From assembly GCF_029360705.1 (NCBI RefSeq), contig NZ_JARKMX010000008.1, positions 2,968,202 to 3,032,201 of the forward strand: 64,000 nucleotides of DNA. Reading direction: 5' to 3'. Shown one piece after another: positions 24,600-32,781 of this stretch. The stretch comes from Paraflavitalea pollutisoli. GTDB taxonomy: Bacteria > Bacteroidota > Bacteroidia > Chitinophagales > Chitinophagaceae. Both the position numbers and the translations under genes were made by a program. The notes below the pieces were generated by a model. The model searched no databases. It was not told the DNA's origin and was given only the letters and a program-made list of their open reading frames with translations. How positions within the stretch are numbered: position 1 is the stretch's first letter; each line of letters opens with the position of its first letter.

Positions 24600-26107
24600 G
24601 TAACCCCATCATGTTTCAGTTCTTTCATTGGTATACGCCCGATGATGGCAACTTATGGAATCATTGTAAAGAGCAGGCAGCCTGGCTCGCCAAACTAGGT
24701 ATCACCCATATCTGGTTGCCACCAGCTTACAAATCGGCCCGCGGCACCTGGGAGCCTGGCTATGCCGTGTATGACCTGTTTGACCTGGGCGAGTTTGACC
24801 AGCAAAATACCGTACGTACCCGTCATGGAGATAAGCAGCAATACCTGGATTGCATCAAGGCCTTGCACGAACAGCAGATACAGGTGATAGCAGACATCGT
24901 GTTGAACCATAAACATGGCGGCGATGAAACCGAAAAGATGGGCGCGCGTGAGGTCAACACGGCCAACAGGCAGGAAATGTCTGACGAGGTTGTCGAGATC
25001 GAAGCCCATACCAAGTTTTACTTTCCTGGTCGAAAGGGCCAGTACTCCAACTATGTCTGGGACAAAGAATCATTTACCGGCGTGAGCGAGATGTTTGACG
25101 GCCAGGAAAAGATCTTTCTCATCCAGCACAATATGGGTGATAACTGGGACCAGATGCTGGACGATGAAATGGGCAACTTCGATTACCTCATGGGCGCCGA
25201 CATCGACTACCGCAATCCATTCGTCAGGGATGAGGTCAAGAAATGGGGCAAATGGTATGTGGAGACCACCAACATCGATGGTTTCCGGCTGGATGCGGTC
25301 AAGCACATCAACTACCGCTTTTTTCAGGAATGGCTGCATTACCTGAAAGACACTTTTCAGAAAGACTTTTTCTGTATAGCCGAATACTGGAGCAACAAGA
25401 CCGAAGCGATCATCAATTATTGCAACGCATTGGGCAAGCAATCACTGATGTACGATGTTCCCCTTCATTTCAACTTCTACGAAGCGGCACAAAAAAAGAA
25501 CGACTTCGACCTGCGCAGCATCTTCGACAACACGATCACCAAGGAACTGCCCGAGTGCAGCTTTACATTTGTCGATAACCACGACAGCCAGCCAGGGCAA
25601 TCACTTGAATCCTATGTAGATTATTGGTTCCAACCTCTTGCTTATGCCCTTATCTTACTCAGGGTTAAAGGATTTCCCTGCGTCTTTTACCCCCATTTGT
25701 ACGGAGCTTCCTATGAGATTGATAGAGAGGGCCAAAAGATGCCTATAGAAATAGTACCGGTCCCAGCGCTGGATAAAATGATTTTGGTACGTCAATTGCT
25801 CGCTGTAGGTGAAGAGTACGATTATTTTGACCACCCGAATACTGTCGGATGGGTAAGAAAAGGAACTGATGAACAAGAATTTTCAGGTTGTGCGGTTATC
25901 CTAAGCAACGGTAGCGATGGAAATAAGGTCATGGAGCTCGGAAATCGTTTCGCACACAAAGACTTTATCGACATCACCGGTAACAGAACAGAAAAGCTCA
26001 CCACCGATGAGCATGGCAAAGCAGAGTTCCACGTCAATGCCGCCACCGTGTCAGTATGGATATTGGAAGAAGGGGCAGCACTTATCCAGCAATATCTTAA
26101 CAAATAG
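24596..26107 (+). CDS. Cytoplasmic alpha-amylase, glycoside hydrolase family 13
   Basis: A 503-residue amylase without a signal peptide, similar to the cytoplasmic AmyA type (GH13 subfamily 5). Catalytic residues are visible: nucleophile Asp in GFRLDAVKHI, acid/base Glu in FFCIAEYWS and the transition-state Asp in FVDNHDSQ. Calcium-binding and (beta/alpha)8 motifs include DIVLNHK. It would hydrolyse internal alpha-1,4 bonds of glycogen or maltodextrin. The start overlaps the stop of the Gfo/Idh gene. The part around 25620-25920 is more A/T-rich than the rest of the gene (hand count 42-45% GC against 53% near 25141). Confidence 0.92.
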   Translation: MSNPIMFQFFHWYTPDDGNLWNHCKEQAAWLAKLGITHIWLPPAYKSARGTWEPGYAVYDLFDLGEFDQQNTVRTRHGDKQQYLDCIKALHEQQIQVIADIVLNHKHGGDETEKMGAREVNTANRQEMSDEVVEIEAHTKFYFPGRKGQYSNYVWDKESFTGVSEMFDGQEKIFLIQHNMGDNWDQMLDDEMGNFDYLMGADIDYRNPFVRDEVKKWGKWYVETTNIDGFRLDAVKHINYRFFQEWLHYLKDTFQKDFFCIAEYWSNKTEAIINYCNALGKQSLMYDVPLHFNFYEAAQKKNDFDLRSIFDNTITKELPECSFTFVDNHDSQPGQSLESYVDYWFQPLAYALILLRVKGFPCVFYPHLYGASYEIDREGQKMPIEIVPVPALDKMILVRQLLAVGEEYDYFDHPNTVGWVRKGTDEQEFSGCAVILSNGSDGNKVMELGNRFAHKDFIDITGNRTEKLTTDEHGKAEFHVNAATVSVWILEEGAALIQQYLNK

Positions 26108-26247
26108 CGTGCTTTGCTGTTTAATAGTACAACATCGTTAACCAATTACAAACCGCTATGGGGATGGCCGTACACAGACTACTTGCCTGACCCGGTAAAA
26201 CGAACAGGCATTAGTTTTATGCCGTTGGTAGTTATAGTTAATTACCA

Positions 26248-26466
26248 ATGAGAACCAAAAGTGTCATTCACGCGCGGCAACGGCCTACAATAGGACAAAT
26301 TGTCAATAGACATTTTAATACCGCAAGAAAAAATAGGCAAGAAAAGGATCAGTTAGAACTTGCAGGGACTATTAATACTGCGGCGACTATAGACGGACCA
26401 GAAACCAGAAAGTTGCCATTATTCATGGAACCTAGGTACAAAGCAAGGGATTTTGATCCATTGTAA
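26248..26466 (+). CDS. Small hydrophilic protein, unknown
   Basis: A 72-residue polar protein, MRTKSVIHARQRPTIGQIV at the start and EPRYKARDFDPL at the end, with a charged central helix (ARKNRQEKDQLEL). No signal peptide, membrane segment or known family. It lies 20 bases before the DUF1328 gene on the same strand, which supports it as a real gene, but the evidence is weak. The region is A/T-rich compared with its neighbours. Confidence 0.4.
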   Translation: MRTKSVIHARQRPTIGQIVNRHFNTARKNRQEKDQLELAGTINTAATIDGPETRKLPLFMEPRYKARDFDPL

Positions 26467-26486
26467 AACATCAAAAATCAACGCGT

Positions 26487-26654
26487 ATGCATCGCTGGAC
26501 AGTGATCTTCTTTATTGTTGCAGTAGTCTCAGCTTTTCTGGGATTTGACGGGTTGGAGCCAGCAGCTTCTTCACTAGCAAGGCCACTTTACTCTATCTTT
26601 ATTGTTCTCTTCTTTTTATCCATGTTCGGAAAGAGGCCGGAAAGAGTCAAATAA
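26487..26654 (+). CDS. DUF1328 small membrane protein
   Basis: A 55-residue protein with two hydrophobic helices. The start MHRWTVIFFIVAVVSAFLGF, the short loop GLEPAASSLARPLYSI and a second helix ending in FLSMFGKRPERVK fit DUF1328 (YtjA-like). In many bacteria these genes respond to envelope or osmotic stress, but the activity is unknown. The gene is followed by a strong terminator. Together with the YtxH and holin-like genes downstream it suggests a small envelope-stress group. Confidence 0.78.
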   Translation: MHRWTVIFFIVAVVSAFLGFDGLEPAASSLARPLYSIFIVLFFLSMFGKRPERVK

Positions 26655-26672
26655 AAAATTTTTAACAAGATC

Positions 26673-26706
26673 AAAAAAAGTGCAGCCGGGTGTTGCACTT
26701 TTTTTT
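26673..26706 (+). terminator. Intrinsic terminator after DUF1328
   Basis: Stem AAGTGCA / TGCACTT with a 9-base loop, flanked by an A run and an eight-base T run, 18 bases after the stop codon. Confidence 0.85.
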
Positions 26707-26730
26707 GCCTTGCCGCTCCTGTCAATCAAA

Positions 26731-26759
26731 TAAAAAACCCGGCAGCTCTGCTACCGGGT
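26731..26759 (-). terminator. Intrinsic terminator of the disordered-protein gene
   Basis: Stem ACCCGG...AGC / GCT...CCGGGT with a TCT loop. On the minus strand a T run follows (AAAAAA at 26732-26737 on the plus strand). It serves the minus-strand gene ending at 26818. Confidence 0.75.
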
Positions 26760-26817
26760 CTAAAACAACCAAATCAACGTCCGCCGCGAAAAATATTCAT
26801 GACAGCAATCGGGAGCA

Positions 26818-27168
26818 CTAGGCTCTTGGAATTTTCTTCTCTGTGGTCTCCGTATCAGGAATCGGTGAATCAATCTCCGGATCGGTACGTTCTTTCGAGT
26901 TACCATCTGGATGATCATTTGCCTCACTGTCCCATTTATGCTGTTTATCCGTATTGGTGATGTCATTTTCCTGGTTGGTCACCTTGGGATCCTGCTGTTG
27001 CTTGCCACCAGGATGTTTAGGGTTCTTCTCATCGTAACCGCTATTCGCCGTACCTGTTTTTGGATTGGCATTGTTGGTCACGCCAGGATCATTCACACTT
27101 ACTTTCTTGTCTGCCTGCTCGGCGTGTTTATCGTGTTTCTTGCTTGTTGTTGGATGATGCGTACTCAT
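26818..27168 (-). CDS. Intrinsically disordered hydrophilic protein
   Basis: A 116-residue protein of very low complexity, almost only Asp, Asn, Lys, Glu, Thr, Pro, Gly and Ser, with no hydrophobic core (for example NANPKTGTANSGYDEKN and KHPGGKQQQDPKV). Composition resembles hydrophilin or late-embryogenesis-type stress proteins, but no repeat or named family is seen. The start at 27168 (MSTHHPTTSKKHDK) is preferred; eight more codons up to 27192 are possible. It has its own terminator. Position among stress-type genes is the only functional hint. Confidence 0.55.
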   Translation of the reverse strand: MSTHHPTTSKKHDKHAEQADKKVSVNDPGVTNNANPKTGTANSGYDEKNPKHPGGKQQQDPKVTNQENDITNTDKQHKWDSEANDHPDGNSKERTDPEIDSPIPDTETTEKKIPRA

Positions 27169-27453
27169 AAAAAATTGTTTATGATGAAACATTATTGATT
27201 CTTGCTCACCCTATTTGAGGTTAAAAAACCATACCGGTTAGCGGTGCCGCGGTCGCCGGGAAAACATTCCCCAGCAAGCCCCATTGTTACCCAGCCTGCA
27301 CTGGGGTACATTAAACCGGGGCCGCTCTTCTACACGCATCATTGCCGGCATACGGGCCGGCCTGGGCGCCGTATTTTCCGAAAACGGGCCAGTTAGCCAT
27401 AAAATTTCGAGCAGGAATTTGTTGATTTTTAGAGGCTTTCTGGCACAGTTCTC

Positions 27454-27461
27454 TACATTTG
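27454..27461 (+). promoter_or_regulatory. Promoter -7 box of the response regulator gene
   Basis: TACATTTG is an exact TAnnTTTG match 22 bases before the ATG at 27484. A clear -33 box is not visible. The rest of the gap from 27193 is G/C-rich and holds nothing I recognise. Confidence 0.5.
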
Positions 27462-27483
27462 CCTAAATTGTATCACCAACGCT

Positions 27484-27915
27484 ATGCAGAAACTATTTAT
27501 CCTCATCGCAGAAGATGATGCAGACGATCGTTTTTTACTACAAACAGCCTTTGAGGAAAATGGCTTTACCGATTCACTGGAATTTGTGGAGAATGGGATC
27601 GAACTGATCGAATACCTGTCCAACATACTGCATAAAAAGACGCTGGACGTTCAATTCCCCGGATTTATATTGCTCGATTTGAATATGCCCAAGAAGGACG
27701 GGCGTGAAGTATTAAAGGAGATTAAGCAACACCCGGAGCTGAAAAAGATCCCTGTCATTATATTTACCACTACCAAAAATGAACATGAGATCAGGCGTTG
27801 TTACGAATTGGGCGCCAATACCTATGTGGTAAAACCGGTCAGTTTTGATGCCCTGGTACGGGTAATCCGCGAGATCAGGGGCTATTGGTTGAATACCGCC
27901 TCTATCCCGGCGTAG
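27484..27915 (+). CDS. Single-domain response regulator, Rcp1 type
   Basis: A 143-residue receiver domain without an output domain. The acidic pocket is AEDDADD, the phospho-acceptor Asp65 is in FILLDLNMPKKDG, and Thr/Lys switch residues are in IFTTTKNE and YVVKPVSF. The long loop between the second helix and Asp65 (NILHKKTLDVQFPG) is typical of Rcp1-like regulators that accept phosphate from phytochrome-type kinases. The PAS kinase at 17371-18927 belongs to that kinase class, but pairing is only a guess. Its 3' end overlaps the convergent gene by 14 bases. Confidence 0.9.
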   Translation: MQKLFILIAEDDADDRFLLQTAFEENGFTDSLEFVENGIELIEYLSNILHKKTLDVQFPGFILLDLNMPKKDGREVLKEIKQHPELKKIPVIIFTTTKNEHEIRRCYELGANTYVVKPVSFDALVRVIREIRGYWLNTASIPA

Positions 27916-28303
27916 GAGCCGGCGATTTCCCTGACTTTTTCGAAGCAAACTTTTTGACCAGTCCGCCCAGCACAACACCTGCTGCACCGGCAGCCACCTT
28001 TCCTACCACATTGCGGAGTAGGAAACTGCTCACCAGACCGCCTACAAGGCCAGTTCCTTTGAATAATTTCTTTTTCAGGAGCAGATCTACCACCAAGCCA
28101 ACACCGGTCTTAATGGCGGGATTTTTGGCTCCCAGCGCGGTAATACCGCCGATGGCCGAAATAATCGTTCCTACCGGGGCCAGCTTTTCCTTGACCTCCC
28201 TGATCCGGCCGTTGAGTTCCGTCTTCTTTGCCTGGAGCTGGCCGCGCAGGCGCTCCTGCTCCTTCAAAAGATCGTCGTAGTTTTTGATCACTGGCTTACT
28301 CAT
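27902..28303 (-). CDS. Unknown protein with coiled coil and Gly/Ala-rich membrane-like region
   Basis: A 133-residue protein. Residues 8-45 form a charged coiled coil (LLKEQERLRGQLQAKKTELN). The rest alternates Gly/Ala/Val-rich stretches (ISAIGGITALG, VVGKVAAGAAGVVLGGL) with basic turns, as in small membrane-associated stress proteins. No named family is recognised with certainty. Its start overlaps the end of the holin-like gene by 8 bases on the same strand, so translation is coupled. With the upstream YtxH gene this forms a three-gene minus-strand unit. Confidence 0.6.
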   Translation of the reverse strand: MSKPVIKNYDDLLKEQERLRGQLQAKKTELNGRIREVKEKLAPVGTIISAIGGITALGAKNPAIKTGVGLVVDLLLKKKLFKGTGLVGGLVSSFLLRNVVGKVAAGAAGVVLGGLVKKFASKKSGKSPAPTPG

Positions 28304-28667
28304 ACACTTTGCGGATAATAAAGTTCCTGAATCCTATCGTTAGCTTTTTCCGGCATAACCAGATAATGAACATGAAGAGTAAAAAAAGACCAGCTACCAG
28401 GAAATACCCGGCCATAGGGCTGTTGAGCAATTCGCCCAGCCAGGTGCCCAGGCCCAGGGCAATAAAGAGGAGTACAAAAATGCCGATGATAAACATGGCC
28501 ATGAAAGCAACTACTGAAGAAGCAACACCCGATGCCTTATCAGTGATGTTCACCAGCGTAAGCTTATAATAAGTTTCTAAGAAATCCACGACGTTGTCGG
28601 CCAGGTTATCGCTGGCTTCAGTGTTCTTTACCTCGGCAAATTGTATATCCTCCGTTTTCTGACGCAT
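28296..28667 (-). CDS. Phage-holin-family (Holin_3_6-like) membrane protein
   Basis: A 123-residue protein with a polar N-terminal amphipathic part, two strong membrane segments (about 48-72 and 84-107) and a basic C-terminus. The pattern DFLETYYKLTLVNITDKASG followed by two helices matches the chromosomal holin-superfamily proteins often found beside YtxH-domain genes. There are no phage genes nearby, so it is not part of a prophage. It starts 43 bases after the YtxH gene and overlaps the following gene by 8 bases. Confidence 0.7.
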   Translation of the reverse strand: MRQKTEDIQFAEVKNTEASDNLADNVVDFLETYYKLTLVNITDKASGVASSVVAFMAMFIIGIFVLLFIALGLGTWLGELLNSPMAGYFLVAGLFLLFMFIIWLCRKKLTIGFRNFIIRKVYE

Positions 28668-28710
28668 AGCTGGTCTTTTTTAATTCATTAAAATCTTGCA
28701 GGGGTTAGGC

Positions 28711-28947
28711 CTACCCAAGATTTTCCTTTACCCTGTTATATTTGTTGCTGGCTTCAGCGGCAAGGTCTTCTGCTTTTTCTTTACCGGTATGGAGCAGATC
28801 ACTCAGGCTGCTTGCCCAATCGTTGCAATTGCTCTTGATCTTCTTGCGCAGATCGGCACCTTTTTCAGGAGCTACGAGCATTCCAATTACTACGCCTGCA
28901 GCGGCGGCACCTACGATACCCAATAATACTTTTGTTGTTGTAGTCAT
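28711..28947 (-). CDS. YtxH-domain protein
   Basis: A 78-residue protein with an N-terminal Gly/Ala-rich membrane helix (KVLLGIVGAAAAGVVIGML), the YtxH hallmark APEKGADLRKKI and a C-terminal amphipathic helix (GKEKAEDLAAEASNKY). YtxH proteins are general-stress membrane proteins in many bacteria, with unknown activity. It is the first gene of the YtxH-holin-coiled-coil unit. Confidence 0.88.
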   Translation of the reverse strand: MTTTTKVLLGIVGAAAAGVVIGMLVAPEKGADLRKKIKSNCNDWASSLSDLLHTGKEKAEDLAAEASNKYNRVKENLG

Positions 28948-29098
28948 TTTATATAGTTTTAGATGATCGAATGATGTTTATATTAGTAAAAAGAATGCCG
29001 CCCGTTGCCTACCGGATGACCGGGGAAAATAATCCACACAACTTCCCGGCACTTTTTTTCAATACAATACGTTACTAAACAAAACAATAACTTGGGTC

Positions 29099-29437
29099 TT
29101 GGCTAACAAAAAGAAGATATTGATCATAGATGACGAACAGGATCTTTGCCTCTTGATGACGTCTTACTTCGTGAAGAAGAATTATGAAGTGCACAGCGCA
29201 TCGAGCCTGCAGGAAGGGATCCAGCAGATGCAAAAGGTACAGCCGGATATATTGTTTCTCGACAATAACCTGCCCGATGGCATTGGCTGGAGCAAGGTAG
29301 AAAGCTTTTTACACGTCAACCCTGCCCTGCGGCTTTTCCTGATGAGCGGCTACCCGCCTACCTTTCCCGATATTCCCGGCTTTTCATACGAGGTGCTGAT
29401 CAAGCCCATTTCGTTCTCCGACCTGGAAGTTTTATAA
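29099..29437 (+). CDS. Single-domain response regulator, TTG start
   Basis: A 112-residue receiver domain with acidic pocket IIDDEQD, phospho-acceptor Asp55 in ILFLDNNLPDG and the switch Lys in VLIKPISF. No output domain. No ATG or GTG is available near the conserved N-terminus; the first in-frame start is the TTG at 29099, directly before ANKKKILIID. This suggests weak translation, or that the true start was missed. The gene is divergent from the YtxH unit. An 18-base palindrome lies 22 bases past the stop. Confidence 0.82.
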   Translation: MANKKKILIIDDEQDLCLLMTSYFVKKNYEVHSASSLQEGIQQMQKVQPDILFLDNNLPDGIGWSKVESFLHVNPALRLFLMSGYPPTFPDIPGFSYEVLIKPISFSDLEVL

Positions 29438-29458
29438 ACAACCTGGCTATCACACTAT

Positions 29459-29476
29459 GCAGGCCATATGGCCTGC
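29459..29476. other. Perfect 18-bp palindrome
   Basis: GCAGGCCATATGGCCTGC is fully self-complementary. It lies 22 bases after the response-regulator stop codon without a T run, so it is either a dimer-binding site or a weak terminator. The 281-base gap to the TonB receptor also holds repeated words such as TACCGG and GCTATCAAC but no convincing gene. Confidence 0.5.
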
Positions 29477-29718
29477 CAGTACCGTTTATCCCCCTACTAC
29501 GGCTGCCAACAACGGGTACACCCTATCAGTTCAACTTGAAACGATGCAAACAAACTACTACCGGTACGCAAAAGCCGGCTATCAACCACGCCTATACCTG
29601 CTAACAACAGGCCCGTACAAGCTATCAACAGACTATACCGGCAGGCTGTAAACGACGCCGTTGCCCTACCGGTAAAAGCAAGCCCCTGCGGGTTTTCAGC
29701 AACAGAGGGCCATCCGGT

Positions 29719-31965
29719 TTAGTTCATCGTGAGCCTGAAGCCAAGGAAGCCGCGCATTCCCTGGTTGGGCGCATATACGTAATTAGGATCGAAGGTCAGG
29801 TTATAAGGGTTGTCTACATCCGGGCGTTTATCGAAGGGATCATTAGCCCGCGCAATCAGGAAAGGCACGTTCTTCGCGGGTGTCCAGTTGAGCAGGTTCT
29901 TGATGCCACCGTAGATTTCCATCCCATGTCCCAGCTTTTTGGTGAGCTGAATGTTCTGAATGCTCCACACCGGTGAACGATCGGGTCGTGGATCTTTGTC
30001 GGACGTTAATGGTAATCCCATGGGACCGTAGATATTACCTGTGTAGTCGATTACCCAACCAGCCCTTGGCAATGTATACGACAATGACCAGTTGCCACTC
30101 CATTTTTCAGTAAGTATTTGTTGCGTACGTGTCTTTACACCCAATGAATCTTTATTAGCGATGATCACATCCTGCCAGGTTGCCCCAATATGTCCACGTA
30201 ATGAATTCGTAAAAGCAAATTCCACATTAACACTCGCCCCTTGTGATACCGAATAACCCGTAAGATTGTGGTACTCGATCGTATCCGGTTTGTAACTGGG
30301 GAGGATTCTATTGGTAAAGTACGTGTACCATACCGAAGCATCGACATTCACCCAGCCACTGCCTACCGCCATTTTCTTTACATAGTTTACGTTGACATTG
30401 TAGCTACGCTCCGGTTTCAGTTCTCCATCTACCACTACTTTGCGGGCACCGGTCAGTGCCGCATGGTCTTCGGTAAACAGGTTGACCACCCGGAAGCCCG
30501 TTCCCGCATTCACGCGAATCACATCATTGGGCGTCGCCGAATATTTCCACGCGGCGCGCGGGGTGAAGATATGTCCATGCACCGGGTGATAATCCCACCG
30601 CGCGCCGAGCAACAGGTTACTGCGCGTGTCCAGTTTGATCTCATCCTGTACGAGGATACCCGGCAGCGCCGTGCGTTCAGGTTTATTGCGATTGGCCAGC
30701 GAATCCTCCGTAGCCACGGTATTATCATCATAATAAGTATATCGCAGCACGGCGCCGGCCAGCAGATCATGCGCGCCCAGGGTTTTATCCCAGGTCAGCT
30801 GGCCAAAGCCTACTTTCTGATTGGCGTTGAAGGCTGTAGTGCCATACACCGAACGTTGCGTATGCCTATTGAAGGAATAAGAAAATAATAGCTTCTCTTT
30901 TACCGGCAGTTGGTAATTACCGATCACCTCCACCCGCGACGTGTAAATGCTTTCGGCATAGAGGCTGTCACCGCCGCGGAAGAATTTGGTCCAGCGCATA
31001 TCACCTCCCCAGCGGTCTTCATACACATACCGCACGGCAATATTGGCGGCCCGCCCCTCCTTTCGCTGAAAACTGTATTTATTAAACAGGGAGATCCTGT
31101 TTTGCAACGTCACGTCGGTAAAGCCATCATCGTTCTTATCGACGCGGTTGGTGAAGTTGAAATAATTGACCCCTAATAGCGAGGTAACTTTCCGTCCTGG
31201 TTTGAACTTTACCGCTGCATCGACATTGTATTCTCCCCAGGTGGTACCCGAAACATCGACGGCTACCAGGGGCGCCTTCAGCGGATTTTTGGTGATCACA
31301 TTGATGAGCCCTCCAATTGCTTCTGATCCATACAGGGATGAAGCCGGGCCTTTCACCACTTCGATGCGCTCTACCAACGAATTGGGAATCCCCGACAAGC
31401 CATATACCGACGACAAGCTGCTCACAATGGGCATACCATCGATGAGTACCATGGTATAAGGACCTTCCAGGCCGTTGATGTGGATGTCGCCCGTATTACA
31501 AATATTACAGTTCAACTGCGGTCGTACTCCATTCACCTGCTGCAAAGCATCGAAGATGGAAGGGGTTGGGTTGCGCCGGAAGAACTGTGGCGTATACACT
31601 TCCACCGGCACGGGGCTGGCCATCTTGCTCACCGCCTTCATGGTACCAGTCACCACTACGTCTGACATCATACCCGATTGGGCGATCAATGACACGGCCA
31701 GGGATTGACTGGCATCCCGTACCAGGATCGTGTCTGGCCGGTAGCCGATCATCGAGATGATGACCGGCACCGGCAGCGAATCGGCCAATACGGAAAATCG
31801 TCCATCCGCTTTTGTGGTGGTTTTGTGCACACCTGCCGCAATGGTGGCCCCCGGTAGCGGCTCCCCATTGCTGCGATCGCGAATGACGCCCTGCAACCTG
31901 GTGCTCTGCGCCAGGGCCGGACAAACTACTGATACAAGAACTGATGTGTAGAACCATTTTTTCAT
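29719..31965 (-). CDS. TonB-dependent outer-membrane receptor, probably metal uptake
   Basis: A 748-residue receptor with a signal peptide (to PALAQ, about residue 19), a CarboxypepD_reg-like domain (about 22-95: GVIRDRSNGEPLPGATIAAG), a plug domain with the motif CNICNTGDIHINGLEG and the TonB plug signature RIEVVKGPASSLYGSEAIGG, and a 22-strand barrel to the C-terminus (MRGFLGFRLTMN). The CxxC-containing plug form is common in Bacteroidota receptors linked to metal handling. Its promoter is followed by four operator-like half-sites, which suits a metal-dependent repressor. The neighbouring HMA, TlpA and HYC_CC_PP genes support a metal role, copper or iron being possible. Confidence 0.9.
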   Translation of the reverse strand: MKKWFYTSVLVSVVCPALAQSTRLQGVIRDRSNGEPLPGATIAAGVHKTTTKADGRFSVLADSLPVPVIISMIGYRPDTILVRDASQSLAVSLIAQSGMMSDVVVTGTMKAVSKMASPVPVEVYTPQFFRRNPTPSIFDALQQVNGVRPQLNCNICNTGDIHINGLEGPYTMVLIDGMPIVSSLSSVYGLSGIPNSLVERIEVVKGPASSLYGSEAIGGLINVITKNPLKAPLVAVDVSGTTWGEYNVDAAVKFKPGRKVTSLLGVNYFNFTNRVDKNDDGFTDVTLQNRISLFNKYSFQRKEGRAANIAVRYVYEDRWGGDMRWTKFFRGGDSLYAESIYTSRVEVIGNYQLPVKEKLLFSYSFNRHTQRSVYGTTAFNANQKVGFGQLTWDKTLGAHDLLAGAVLRYTYYDDNTVATEDSLANRNKPERTALPGILVQDEIKLDTRSNLLLGARWDYHPVHGHIFTPRAAWKYSATPNDVIRVNAGTGFRVVNLFTEDHAALTGARKVVVDGELKPERSYNVNVNYVKKMAVGSGWVNVDASVWYTYFTNRILPSYKPDTIEYHNLTGYSVSQGASVNVEFAFTNSLRGHIGATWQDVIIANKDSLGVKTRTQQILTEKWSGNWSLSYTLPRAGWVIDYTGNIYGPMGLPLTSDKDPRPDRSPVWSIQNIQLTKKLGHGMEIYGGIKNLLNWTPAKNVPFLIARANDPFDKRPDVDNPYNLTFDPNYVYAPNQGMRGFLGFRLTMN

Positions 31966-31993
31966 GCCTATACTTGTTGATTGCTATACTCAA

Positions 31994-32031
31994 CTAAAAC
32001 TATTTTTAGTCTTGCCTAAATTTATGTTTAG
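31994..32031. promoter_or_regulatory. Operator candidate: four alternating CTAAA/TTTAG half-sites
   Basis: CTAAA at 31994, TTTAG at 32005, CTAAA at 32016 and TTTAG at 32027: four half-sites of alternating orientation at exact 11-base steps. The middle pair makes TTTAGTCTTGCCTAAA, close to the DtxR/MntR-type palindrome. The array begins 2 bases after the TonB receptor's -7 box, so bound protein would block transcription. Confidence 0.6.
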
Positions 32032-32032
32032 T

Positions 32033-32064
32033 CAAATGTAATAATATTATTAGAATACACAAAA
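32033..32064 (-). promoter_or_regulatory. Promoter of the TonB receptor
   Basis: Read on the minus strand: TTTTG (32064-32060), a 19-base A/T-rich spacer, and TACATTTG (32040-32033), an exact TAnnTTTG box. Transcription would start within the operator array, about 60 bases before the receptor ATG. Confidence 0.7.
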
Positions 32065-32781
32065 CCAAACTTGGGGATAAGAACCCTCGTAATAAGGGCA
32101 ATCCATGAACTTCCTGGCAAATGCTGGAGTTCAATAGAAGTTTGTCAACACCAGCTGATGACGCTGCATCCTCCCTGCAATAAGGGAAAAGGTCGCACTG
32201 GATAGAACTGAAGGTCGCACTCCACTGGCCTAAACAGTGCTACCTGGCCTATCTACCGCTGATACCAAACTAGCAGTAATAGGCAATATGTCAAGCAGTT
32301 AGCATAGCCAATAGCTTACTTACAACACCAATTCCAGTGCGACCTGGGCATTTCGGCCGTTACACACAACAGGGCAGGCGTGCCGGTTGGCGCGCAATGC
32401 GCGAAAAGGATGGTCCTGGGGTTGCTCCAGACTGGACATAAAAAGCAGCCTGACTGGCTGACGGATGGCCTACATATGCTTGGAACTTTGCACTGCGTTA
32501 TACGTAGCATTGCACTGCAATGGCCTTCCAGTGCTATGCGTAATAATATTAAATGCCTAGCGCGGAGCAGTAACAGACAGGTAATGACAGACTTACCACG
32601 CATTTGGGATCGATCCATCAAATCAGTCAGTGCTTCCTATTTTCAAAAATTACACTCTAACAATTTAATTACCAGTGATATGTAGTAACTAATAAAGGAA
32701 AATCAGGCACATGCCATAGTGATAAATCATAATATATGATGCTGATAGCGGTGGCTGCCGGGAGGTTGTCGAGGTGCAGGT
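32065..32781. other. Gene-free stretch of about 700 bases with dispersed short repeats
   Basis: No convincing gene. Words such as GCACTGG, CCAGTGC and TGGCCTA recur throughout. A 13-base inverted repeat AGGTCGCACTGGA / TCCAGTGCGACCT occupies 32190-32202 and 32333-32345, and a TGCACTGC-rich palindromic area lies at about 32490-32545. It may be a decayed element or a structured RNA. An in-frame 101-codon minus-strand stretch here (32316-32621) lacks any protein-like feature. Confidence 0.45.

Noticed and set aside
28296-28667. Holin-family gene as a sign of a prophage
   Set aside because: No other phage gene lies nearby; the YtxH-holin pairing is a common chromosomal stress arrangement.
29457-29651. 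64-codon plus-strand frame after the response regulator
   Set aside because: Its start lies in the palindrome at 29459-29476 and the protein (Tyr/Thr-rich) follows from repeated TAC and CTATC words; no ribosome-binding site or family.
32316-32621. 101-codon minus-strand frame in the gene-free stretch
   Set aside because: Cys- and Arg-rich odd composition, no start signal, no domain, and it lies over the short inverted-repeat words.
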